This document shows, piece after piece, positions 6,760 through 15,011 of a stretch of 64,000 nt of DNA. The stretch is from Meishania litoralis (GTDB lineage Bacteria > Bacteroidota > Bacteroidia > Flavobacteriales > Flavobacteriaceae): positions 930,001 through 994,000 of the forward strand of contig NZ_JBHFPV010000002.1 of the NCBI RefSeq assembly GCF_042611095.1, read 5' to 3'. Position 1 is the first letter of the stretch. Each line of letters begins with the position of its first letter. Below the pieces are notes generated by a model, which made no database searches, was not told the origin of the DNA, and worked only from the letters and a program-made list of their open reading frames with translations. The translations under genes were made by a program, and so were the position numbers.

Positions 6760-8808
6760 CTATTCGGGATACTCAACTCGCAAATGATAGATATTTGTAA
6801 GTTTTTGCTTAAATATCTTTTTGATAGTTTCAATCTCCTTGAAGGTTATGTTCGCGTTCAAAAATTGGTTGGCAGACATTTGCCCCGCCACTATTTTATC
6901 GACAAATTCATCGATAATTGAAAAAGTTGGATTTTTAAGGCTTTTGGAGGCCGCTTCGACCGAGTCGGCCATCATCAATATGGCGGTCTCTTTCGAAAAT
7001 GGCAATGGACCTGGATAACTGAAGTCCTTCATATCCACATTTTCATCTATTTCTTGTTGTCGCTTCAAAAAATAATAGACCGTTGTAGTACCATGGTGCG
7101 AACGGATAAAATCGATTATCCTGTCCGGCAATTTGTTTTTACGGGCTATCTCGATTCCTTCGATTACATGGTTGACAATAATCTTCGCGCTATCCTTGGG
7201 TGAAAGCTCATCATGGGGGTTGACATTCGTAATCTGATTCTCGGTAAAATAGGTAGGGTTGTTCATTTTACCGATATCATGGTACATGGCCCCTACCCTT
7301 ACAAGCATCGCATTTGCCCCGATTTCGTTGGCAGCGGCTTCGGCCAGGTTTGCCACCTGCAACGAATGATGAAACGTTCCCGGGGCCTTGTTCGAAAGCT
7401 CTTTCAATAATTTGGAATTGGTATCCGAAAGTTCCAAAAGGGAAACATCGGAAACCAATCCGAAAATCTTTTCATAGATATAGATAAGTGGTTGGGCAAA
7501 AAGTGTAATCATACCATTGAGTAGAAAAAGGCCTAAAGTGAACCACATTATATTGTCGAGATTTCCCTCATGGATTATATGAAAGGCCAAATACCCGATA
7601 ATATAGATAGAAGTGATCTGCCCTACCGAAATAAACAGATTCGCCCTTTTGTACAGCTCTGAAACTGTCAATATGGTCACGATACCCGCAATGATCTGTA
7701 GAAAGATATACTCAAAGCTATTAGGAACCACAAAACCCAAAATCAGCACGGTAAGAACATGTACAAACAACCCAAGTCTGGCATCGAAAAAAGTTTTCAA
7801 AATCAAGGGCAGTATGCAAAGGGGCACTACAAAAACATAAGCCTCGTCATACTTTACCACAAGGGTGGTCACAAAAACCATTAACAAGATGTTGAAGAAA
7901 ATAAAAGTGACCTTGACATTGTTATCATAAATGCGCCTACGATACTTCTTTAAAAACAATAATAGCATTACCAAAACCAAGGCTACCAAAACCGTATATC
8001 CGGCCAAAATGAAGTAATAATTATTGGCAGTCCAAAGTTCAGATTCGTATTCTGATTTTAAAGATTCCAAAATTTTAAGATTCTCAGACTCGACAACCTC
8101 GCCTTTGGCCACGATTAGTTTGCCTTCGTCGACCGTACCCCTTGTGGTCGATATCTTTGATAGTTCATTTGAAAGGGCGGTCCCTGAAAGGGTCTGGTCA
8201 AAAAAGACATTGGGTTTCACCAGGCGAAAGAACATATTGTCGAAGGCGCTCTTGAAGCCGATCAGCCCTTTTTCTTGAAGTACCGTTTGGATAACTTGCT
8301 CGACATCGCCGATTACGTATAGGTTTTTAGAAGGTATTCGCCGGGCTTCATTATTTCTGACCAGATAGATATCTCGATCCGCACCGGAAGCCTCCACATT
8401 TTTTAATATTCCGTTAGAGTATAATCGGTCCAACACATCCCTCCCGGCCGTTCTTAACCTTCGGCGTTGCACCTCATTATATCTAGAATTATCGAATTCA
8501 TTGGAAAAGCCAATATTGTAGTCCTCATAAACTTGATTGGCGATCTCAGAATCGAAACGAAAATAGTCCAAATGGCCTTTCTCGATCTGCCGTTTTTCTT
8601 CGGCAATTTCATCCTGTGTTTTTTGTATTGAAAAATCAAAGGGGGCATAAAGGTTGTCATATTGCCAAGGTTTCCCTTTTTGAAATTCGTATTTGAATTT
8701 TCCTCCCTTTGGAAAAAAAAATACTACGCAACAAATGGCACCCAGATACAGTAGGTATTTGTAAATGCGTGATTGATTTTTGAAAAGCTTTTCCAAGAAA
8801 TTTCGCAT
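6760..8808 (-). CDS. pgpH: 7TM-HD family c-di-AMP phosphodiesterase (PgpH-like)
   Basis: A membrane-bound HD-domain hydrolase expected to degrade cyclic di-AMP. The N-terminus has one TM helix (IYKYLLYLGAICCVVFFF), then an extracytoplasmic 7TMR-HDED-type domain of about 230 residues. Seven or so hydrophobic segments follow between about residues 260 and 450, and a C-terminal cytoplasmic HD domain. HD-domain ligands are visible as FHHSLQVANLAE, AMYHDIGK, and SHHGTTTVYY. Length (682) fits Bacteroidota PgpH proteins. It stands alone on the minus strand, divergent from the thiolase gene. Substrate is inferred from the family, not shown here. Confidence 0.85.
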   Translation of the reverse strand: MRNFLEKLFKNQSRIYKYLLYLGAICCVVFFFPKGGKFKYEFQKGKPWQYDNLYAPFDFSIQKTQDEIAEEKRQIEKGHLDYFRFDSEIANQVYEDYNIGFSNEFDNSRYNEVQRRRLRTAGRDVLDRLYSNGILKNVEASGADRDIYLVRNNEARRIPSKNLYVIGDVEQVIQTVLQEKGLIGFKSAFDNMFFRLVKPNVFFDQTLSGTALSNELSKISTTRGTVDEGKLIVAKGEVVESENLKILESLKSEYESELWTANNYYFILAGYTVLVALVLVMLLLFLKKYRRRIYDNNVKVTFIFFNILLMVFVTTLVVKYDEAYVFVVPLCILPLILKTFFDARLGLFVHVLTVLILGFVVPNSFEYIFLQIIAGIVTILTVSELYKRANLFISVGQITSIYIIGYLAFHIIHEGNLDNIMWFTLGLFLLNGMITLFAQPLIYIYEKIFGLVSDVSLLELSDTNSKLLKELSNKAPGTFHHSLQVANLAEAAANEIGANAMLVRVGAMYHDIGKMNNPTYFTENQITNVNPHDELSPKDSAKIIVNHVIEGIEIARKNKLPDRIIDFIRSHHGTTTVYYFLKRQQEIDENVDMKDFSYPGPLPFSKETAILMMADSVEAASKSLKNPTFSIIDEFVDKIVAGQMSANQFLNANITFKEIETIKKIFKQKLTNIYHLRVEYPE

Positions 8809-8922
8809 GTAGGGAATATCTATACCAAAAATAGAAAATATATACGTACATAGTCCTTTTGATCCGCTCCCTGATTCGATTGTCCATTAATTTCTTAATT
8901 TCGCATCATCAAAATTCGTGAA

Positions 8923-10098
8923 ATGAAGGATGTTGTAATTGTTTCGGCCGTCCGTACTCCTATTGGAAGCTTTTTAGGAAAGTTATCCTCGGTTCCAGCT
9001 CCAAAATTAGGGGCCGTTGCCATCAAAGGTGCGATGGATAAAATAGGTCTCAAGCCAGATCTGGTCGAGGAAGTTTTAATGGGCAACGTAGTACAGGCGG
9101 GCACGGGTCAAGCACCAGCTAGACAGGCCGCTATTTATGCCGGAATACCTGACGATGTGCCATGCACTACGGTCAACAAAGTATGCGCTTCGGGAATGAA
9201 ATCGGTAATGCAGGCGGCACAGGCCATTGCCCTGGGCGATGTTTCGATTGTAATTGCCGGAGGAATGGAAAATATGAGCCTGATACCGCATTATATTCAT
9301 ATGCGAAACGGACACAAATTTGGGCCCGCGTCTTTAATCGACGGCATGCAAAAAGACGGACTGGTAGATGCCTATGATCAAAATGCGATGGGGGTCTGCG
9401 CCGATTCGTGTGCCGCAGAATATCAATTCAGTCGTAAAGATCAAGACGATTTTGCCGTTCAATCGTACAACAGATCCGCAGATGCTTGGAAGAACGGTAA
9501 ATTCGATAATGAAGTCGTGCCCGTTGAAGTGCCCCAAAGAAGAGGAGAACCGATATTGGTCGATGAGGACGAGGAGTATAAGAACGTAAATATGGAAAAA
9601 ATACCTTCTCTGCGCCCTGCATTCTCCAAAGATGGAACCGTCACGGCGGCAAATGCCTCTACCATTAACGACGGAGCGGCGGCACTGGTTTTAATGAGTG
9701 CCGAAAAGGCAAAGGAATTGAACCTCGAGCCCATTGCGACCATCAGGGGGTACGCCGATGCGGCCCAAGAACCGAAATGGTTCACCACAGCACCTGCCAA
9801 AGCATTGCCAAAAGCCTTGGCCAGGGCCGGTATTTCAATAGACCAAGTGGATTACTTCGAATTCAATGAAGCTTTTGCGGTCGTAGGCCTTGCCAATATG
9901 AAACTTTTAGGTCTTACCGATAAAAACTTAAATGTAAACGGCGGAGCCGTTTCGTTGGGGCATCCCTTGGGCTGTTCAGGCGCCCGTATCATTGTGACCC
10001 TATTGAACGTCTTGGAACAAAACAAAGGGAAAATCGGTGCGGCGGCCATCTGTAACGGTGGCGGGGGCGCCTCGGCAATTATTCTTGAAAAACACTAA
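8923..10098 (+). CDS. Acetyl-CoA C-acetyltransferase (thiolase)
   Basis: A 391-residue type II thiolase that condenses or cleaves acetoacetyl-CoA or longer 3-ketoacyl-CoA. The nucleophilic Cys88 lies in NKVCASGMKSV, the second catalytic set is NEAFAV, SLGHPLGCSGAR and CNGGGGAS near the C-terminus, all complete. Length is standard. No 3-hydroxyacyl-CoA dehydrogenase gene is adjacent, so whether it serves beta-oxidation or acetoacetyl-CoA synthesis is open. The gene is followed after 22 bp by the NlpC/P60-like gene and may be co-transcribed with it up to the terminator at 10879. Confidence 0.92.
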   Translation: MKDVVIVSAVRTPIGSFLGKLSSVPAPKLGAVAIKGAMDKIGLKPDLVEEVLMGNVVQAGTGQAPARQAAIYAGIPDDVPCTTVNKVCASGMKSVMQAAQAIALGDVSIVIAGGMENMSLIPHYIHMRNGHKFGPASLIDGMQKDGLVDAYDQNAMGVCADSCAAEYQFSRKDQDDFAVQSYNRSADAWKNGKFDNEVVPVEVPQRRGEPILVDEDEEYKNVNMEKIPSLRPAFSKDGTVTAANASTINDGAAALVLMSAEKAKELNLEPIATIRGYADAAQEPKWFTTAPAKALPKALARAGISIDQVDYFEFNEAFAVVGLANMKLLGLTDKNLNVNGGAVSLGHPLGCSGARIIVTLLNVLEQNKGKIGAAAICNGGGGASAIILEKH

Positions 10099-10120
10099 TC
10101 CCGTATACTAAGAAAGCCTT

Positions 10121-10873
10121 ATGCAGTACGGTATCTGTGCGCTTAGTATTGTACCCGTCAGATTTAGTCCGGATCACCAAAGTGAAATGGTAACGCAAAT
10201 CTTGTATGGCGAGCACTTCAAAATTTTGGAACAGCGCAAACATTGGAGCAAGGTCAGAATCGCTCTTGACGGATGTGAAGGATGGGCCGTAAATAACCAG
10301 CTGCATAAAATTTCTGAAAGTGATTATAAGGATATAGAAAGCAGAAATTCAAATGAATGTTCCTCAGACCTGATTTCTTATGTTGAGACGAAAAAAAACT
10401 TGTTGGTTCCAATAGTCCTAGGCTCGACGATTGGCAATACCGCATTGCTTCAGCACAAATTTGAGGGTGGATCCGTAAACGGTCCGCACGATAAATCCAA
10501 CTTGATAAGCATGGCCTTGCTTTATTTGAACACGCCCTACTTATGGGGAGGAAGATCTCCTTTTGGAATAGATGCCGCAGGTTTTGCCCAGATGGTATAT
10601 AAACTACATGGGTGCAATCTACATCGAAAGGCACAAGAACAAGCTACCGTCGGAACCGCATTGAGTTTTATCGAGGAAAGCGAGGCCGGAGATCTTGCTT
10701 TTTTTGATAACTCAGAGGGAGTAATCGATCACGTCGGCCTAATTATGGATAACAACTATATTATTCATGTCAATGGAAAAGTTCGTATAGACCGTTTGGA
10801 CCATACCGGAATCTTCAACACCGAAGAAGGGAATTACACCCATAATTTACGGGTAATCAAAAAGGTACTATAA
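10121..10873 (+). CDS. NlpC/P60-family protein lacking the catalytic cysteine
   Basis: A 250-residue protein with an N-terminal SH3-like region (about residues 1-65, with ILYGEHFKILEQRKHWSKVR) and a C-terminal NlpC/P60 domain. The domain's landmarks are TPYLWGGRSPFGID, GDLAFFDN, DHVGLIM (the catalytic His) and NNYIIHVNGKVRIDRLDH. In active enzymes the nucleophile lies in DCSGF; here the codons read GAT GCC GCA GGT TTT, giving DAAGF, so both Cys and Ser are Ala. The fold is otherwise intact and the frame unbroken. It is probably a peptidoglycan-binding or regulatory pseudoenzyme. No signal peptide is evident. Confidence 0.85.
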   Translation: MQYGICALSIVPVRFSPDHQSEMVTQILYGEHFKILEQRKHWSKVRIALDGCEGWAVNNQLHKISESDYKDIESRNSNECSSDLISYVETKKNLLVPIVLGSTIGNTALLQHKFEGGSVNGPHDKSNLISMALLYLNTPYLWGGRSPFGIDAAGFAQMVYKLHGCNLHRKAQEQATVGTALSFIEESEAGDLAFFDNSEGVIDHVGLIMDNNYIIHVNGKVRIDRLDHTGIFNTEEGNYTHNLRVIKKVL

Positions 10874-10878
10874 AAAAA

Positions 10879-10904
10879 CCTCCCAAATTTGGGAGGTTTT
10901 TTTT
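10879..10904 (+). terminator. Bidirectional intrinsic terminator
   Basis: A perfect 18-bp palindrome CCTCCCAAATTTGGGAGG (10879-10896) with a T-run to the right (10897-10904) and an A-run to the left. It lies between the convergent NlpC/P60-like and TPR genes and can stop both. Confidence 0.9.
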
Positions 10905-10927
10905 ATTTGCGTTTTACTTTAGATGTT

Positions 10928-12190
10928 CTATTCGCCCATCATCTTCTTAAGGCGCATAAAATTTTCGTTATCGCCCATTGCACCGTATATATTCTTCAAT
11001 TGTTCCATGATACTCTTGCTATCCGGACTTGTCTTTAGGGCATCTTCCAACACTTGGGCTCCCTGCTCAAAGAAATTGTCTTTCTTTGTTTTGAGTTCGT
11101 CATATTTAGCGATGTCAGCCTTTGAATTGCCCAAAGAATTCATCTCATCGATCAATGCATTGCCTTCATTGATATATGTAGTCGAAAGGTTTAACTGGGC
11201 ATTGGTGTAATCAGGTCTGATTTCCAAGGCCTTCTTGTAAGATGCGCGGGCCTCTTCCATATTACCCTGCTCCATGTTTATAACGCCAATATTGTAATGA
11301 AGATCGGCATTCTCTGGTGCCAAAGTGGTCGCTTCACCCATTAGAGACTTGAACTTATCCAAATCTCCCTGTGCATAATATAGGTTCGCCTGATTCAAAA
11401 TTAAATTGACATCGTCAGGGTTGTTTTCCCTGGCCTCGACATAAGCGGCCATTGCCTTCTCATCTTGACCGGTTTCTGAATAGATCAGCGCTATATTTTT
11501 GACGATTTCAGCTTTTTTCGAAGGTGTTTTCTCATCAATAGGGTCTTTATGGGTACCAGCCTTGATCATTAGGTCCCGCTGCATCTTATCCATCTCCTCT
11601 ACCTCTCCCGATTCTACATTGGTAGCCTTATAGACCAAGCCGCCGCCATCATACCCAATAGCTTTAAGTTCTTCGTAATAGCTTAAGGCTTGATCATAAT
11701 GTCCACCCCTTACAGCGCTTCCCGCGGCAAAATATAGATAAGAAGTGTCTTGTGGACTGATTTTGTAGCTGGTATACAGCTTTTCAGCAGCTTCTTTGTA
11801 TTTTTCCTCATTATTGTCCTTTACCGCCGCGTTGACCAAATCTGCCGTCAAGGACTCCATATGTTGTTTGGTTTCGTCAGTGTACTTTGACTTTCCTGAA
11901 TTTTTCTCGATTTCAATAACTTTCTGCAATGAAGAAGCCGCATCTTCAAAAGCGGTCGCGTCTCCCTTCTTGGCCAAATCGGCATATACCTTACCTCGAA
12001 CAAAATGATATTGGGCCTGGGTTTTCTCATCTGCGCCGGCAATCATGCCCGATGCACCTTCCAAAGCTGTTTTTGCAGCCATTGAATCACCGCCCTTTAG
12101 GGCTTTTTCCGCTGCCTTTATTTCGTTTTTCTGTGCAAATCCGATCGCGCCGATCAGCGTAACCGCTAGCATTAAAATTCTAGTTTTCAT
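10928..12190 (-). CDS. Secreted/periplasmic TPR protein
   Basis: A 420-residue protein with an N-terminal signal peptide (MKTRILMLAVTLIGAIGFAQ, cleavage after the AQ region) and a chain of tetratricopeptide repeats. Recognisable units include ADLHYNIGVINMEQGNMEEA followed by a second unit with KALEIRPDYTNAQLNL, and DVNLILNQANLYYAQGDLDK. The protein is Ala/Glu/Lys-rich and would form a helical scaffold for protein binding in the periplasm. It is 32 bp downstream of gyrA on the same strand, so the two may share a transcript; no terminator is visible between them. The specific partner is unknown. Confidence 0.8.
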   Translation of the reverse strand: MKTRILMLAVTLIGAIGFAQKNEIKAAEKALKGGDSMAAKTALEGASGMIAGADEKTQAQYHFVRGKVYADLAKKGDATAFEDAASSLQKVIEIEKNSGKSKYTDETKQHMESLTADLVNAAVKDNNEEKYKEAAEKLYTSYKISPQDTSYLYFAAGSAVRGGHYDQALSYYEELKAIGYDGGGLVYKATNVESGEVEEMDKMQRDLMIKAGTHKDPIDEKTPSKKAEIVKNIALIYSETGQDEKAMAAYVEARENNPDDVNLILNQANLYYAQGDLDKFKSLMGEATTLAPENADLHYNIGVINMEQGNMEEARASYKKALEIRPDYTNAQLNLSTTYINEGNALIDEMNSLGNSKADIAKYDELKTKKDNFFEQGAQVLEDALKTSPDSKSIMEQLKNIYGAMGDNENFMRLKKMMGE

Positions 12191-12222
12191 TTTTAATTAG
12201 ATATTTAGTGTTTAAAAGATTT

Positions 12223-14748
12223 TTATTCTTCGCTACCTTCCTTATCAATAGCCGTGCCATCTTCTGTATCTACTTCGATATCAAGTATATCATTGCCTTC
12301 TACCGCGTCTTCATCTTTCATTACTTTGGCCACAGCGGCAATCGAGTCGTCACCTTTGATGTTGATCAACTTGACGCCTTGAGTCGCCCTACCCATGACC
12401 CTTAGGTCCTCAACGCTCATTCGTATGGCGATACCGGATTTATTGATAATCATCAGATCATCTGAATCACAAACGTTCTTTATGGCGACGAGTCCACCGG
12501 TCTTTTCGGTAATCGATATCGTTTTAACGCCTTTACCGCCACGGTTCGTAACGCGATAATCGTCGATACTCGAGCGTTTACCGTAACCATTTTCGGAGAC
12601 CACCAGTATTTCATCTTCGAAATTATGGACCGATACCATACCGATTACCTCGTCATTATCGTCGGCCAATGTAATACCGCGTACACCGGAAGCGTTACGG
12701 CCCATAGGCCTTGTTTTACTTTCTTCAAAACGAATGGCCTTGCCCGATTTCAATCCTAAGAAAATCTGGCTTGTACCGGTGGTCAATTTAGCTTCCAATA
12801 GCTCATCGCCCTCCCTGACACCGATGGCATTGATACCATTTTGGCGTGGTCTCGAATATTGCTCTAGCGATGTTTTTTTGACCGTACCCTGTTTGGTAGC
12901 CATAATTACATAATGGCTGTTGACGTAATCTTCATCTTTCAAATCTTGGGTACATATAAATGCTTTGACCTTGTCGTCATTTTCAATATTGATAAGGTTT
13001 TGGATCGCCCTTCCTTTAGAAGTACGGCTTCCTTCCGGAATTTCATAAACCCGCATCCAGAAACATTTCCCTTTTTGGGTAAAGAACAACATGTACTGAT
13101 GGTTAGTACCTACAAAAAGATGTTCTAGAAAATCTTCATTACGGGTCGATGAGGCCTTTTGGCCAACACCGCCCCTATTCTGTGTCTTATATTCCGTTAA
13201 AGGGGTTCTTTTAATGTATCCTGCATGTGAAATGGTAATCACCACTTGCTCATCGGGTATCATATCTTCGATACTCAAATCCCCACCGGCAAAATTGATT
13301 TCAGATCTCCTTTCATCGCCATATTTCTCCTTGACCTCAAAAAGTTCATTCTTGATGATTTCCATTCTTCGGTCTTTCTTCTCAAGAATATCCTTTAAAT
13401 CGGCGATGGTCTTTATAATTTCGTCATATTCGGATCGCAACTTATCCTGTTCAAGACCGGTAAGTTGGCGCAAACGCATCTCTACAATGGCCCTGGCCTG
13501 TATCTCGGACAATTTGAAACGTTCCATCAAATTCTCACGGGCCTCATCGGCATTGGCCGAACCACGGATTATCGCAATGACTTCATCGATATTATCGGAG
13601 GCGATAATTAGTCCTTCCAAGATATGAGCCCTGTCTTCGGCCTTCTTCAGTTCGAACTTTGTTCTACGTACGACAACTTCATGACGATGCTCAACGAAAT
13701 GATAGATCATGTCTTTGAGGTTGAGCATTTCCGGTCGTCCGTTGACCAGGGCGATATTATTGACACTGAACGAAGATTGGAGTGCCGTATACTTGAAAAG
13801 GGTGTTCAGAACGATGTTCGGTATAGCATCTCGCTTAAGTATGTATACAATGCGCATTCCCTTTCTATCGGACTCATCGCGGATCATTGAAATTCCGTCG
13901 ATTTTTTTCTCATTGATCAAATCGGCGGTCTTTTTGATCATGTCCGCTTTATTGATCTGAAAAGGTATTTCAGTAACAACGATACACTCCCTTCCCTGCA
14001 CCTCCTCGAAATTGGCCTTTGCCCTCATAACGACACGCCCTCGACCGGTATGAAATGCTTCTTTCACACCATCGTAGCCGTAAATGACCCCTCCTGTCGG
14101 GAAATCGGGTGCTTTTATATGCGTGATCAATTCATCTATTTCAATATCGTTATTATCGATATACGCCACGGTACCGTCTACCACTTCCGATAAATTATGC
14201 GGAGGCATGTTGGTCGCCATGCCCACGGCTATACCAGAGGCCCCATTGACCAATAGATTCGGAACCCTTGTCGGTAAAACGGTAGGTTCTTGTAACGAAT
14301 CATCAAAATTGAGCTGATGATCCACCGTATCTTTCTCGATATCGGCCAACATGTCATCGGCGATCTTGCGCATACGCGCCTCGGTGTACCGCATGGCCGC
14401 AGGACTGTCGCCATCGACAGACCCAAAATTACCTTGACCATCGATCAGCATATAGCGTAAACTCCATTCTTGCGCCATGCGCACCATAGAGTCATAAACA
14501 GATGTATCGCCATGTGGGTGGTACTTACCTAGAACCTCACCGACGATACGTGCCGATTTCTTGTGTGCACTATTTGAGCGGACACCCAGTTCATGCATGC
14601 CGTAAAGCACCCTTCTGTGCACAGGCTTTAGACCGTCCCTGACATCGGGAAGTGCACGTGACACAATGACCGACATCGAATAATCGATGTAGGCAGATTT
14701 CATTTCATCTTCTATGTTGATCGGAATCAATTTTTCACCTTCTGCCAT
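12223..14748 (-). CDS. gyrA: DNA gyrase subunit A
   Basis: The breakage-reunion subunit of DNA gyrase, which introduces negative supercoils with GyrB. The active-site Tyr is Y121 in AMRYTEARM; the quinolone-contact stretch KYHPHGDTSVYD is at residues 75-86, with Thr82 and Ser83 at the positions next to the usual Ser and Asp86 kept. The C-terminal beta-pinwheel carries a GyrA-box-like QNRGGVGQK and a second NRGGKGVK motif, followed by an acidic tail (residues after about 815). Length 841 is normal. gyrB is not in the window. It is divergent from clpC across a 263-bp gap. Confidence 0.97.
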   Translation of the reverse strand: MAEGEKLIPINIEDEMKSAYIDYSMSVIVSRALPDVRDGLKPVHRRVLYGMHELGVRSNSAHKKSARIVGEVLGKYHPHGDTSVYDSMVRMAQEWSLRYMLIDGQGNFGSVDGDSPAAMRYTEARMRKIADDMLADIEKDTVDHQLNFDDSLQEPTVLPTRVPNLLVNGASGIAVGMATNMPPHNLSEVVDGTVAYIDNNDIEIDELITHIKAPDFPTGGVIYGYDGVKEAFHTGRGRVVMRAKANFEEVQGRECIVVTEIPFQINKADMIKKTADLINEKKIDGISMIRDESDRKGMRIVYILKRDAIPNIVLNTLFKYTALQSSFSVNNIALVNGRPEMLNLKDMIYHFVEHRHEVVVRRTKFELKKAEDRAHILEGLIIASDNIDEVIAIIRGSANADEARENLMERFKLSEIQARAIVEMRLRQLTGLEQDKLRSEYDEIIKTIADLKDILEKKDRRMEIIKNELFEVKEKYGDERRSEINFAGGDLSIEDMIPDEQVVITISHAGYIKRTPLTEYKTQNRGGVGQKASSTRNEDFLEHLFVGTNHQYMLFFTQKGKCFWMRVYEIPEGSRTSKGRAIQNLINIENDDKVKAFICTQDLKDEDYVNSHYVIMATKQGTVKKTSLEQYSRPRQNGINAIGVREGDELLEAKLTTGTSQIFLGLKSGKAIRFEESKTRPMGRNASGVRGITLADDNDEVIGMVSVHNFEDEILVVSENGYGKRSSIDDYRVTNRGGKGVKTISITEKTGGLVAIKNVCDSDDLMIINKSGIAIRMSVEDLRVMGRATQGVKLINIKGDDSIAAVAKVMKDEDAVEGNDILDIEVDTEDGTAIDKEGSEE

Positions 14749-15011
14749 CTATGAATCTTCTGTTTTGTTTAAGTATTAAAAAAGCATGCCAATATACGCA
14801 AAATCAATCCTTTCATAGAAAAGAACAAATACTTTATTCAATAATTTATCAACACTTTTACCGTTAGATATAGTTGATAATTACATTGTTAATTATTTTG
14901 TAAATCAATGCTTTTTTCGTCATTTCGAACAAGTTTGTCGAATATAGGTACGGTATTTGTCCATGATTGGTCGAGATTTACTAATTTTATAATTGAATTG
15001 AAGGATAGTCT

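Noticed and set aside
12223..14748. Quinolone-resistance change in gyrA (Thr82-Ser83 at the usual Ser position)
   Set aside because: Thr and Ser at these positions occur naturally in the phylum and the key Asp is kept; resistance cannot be claimed.
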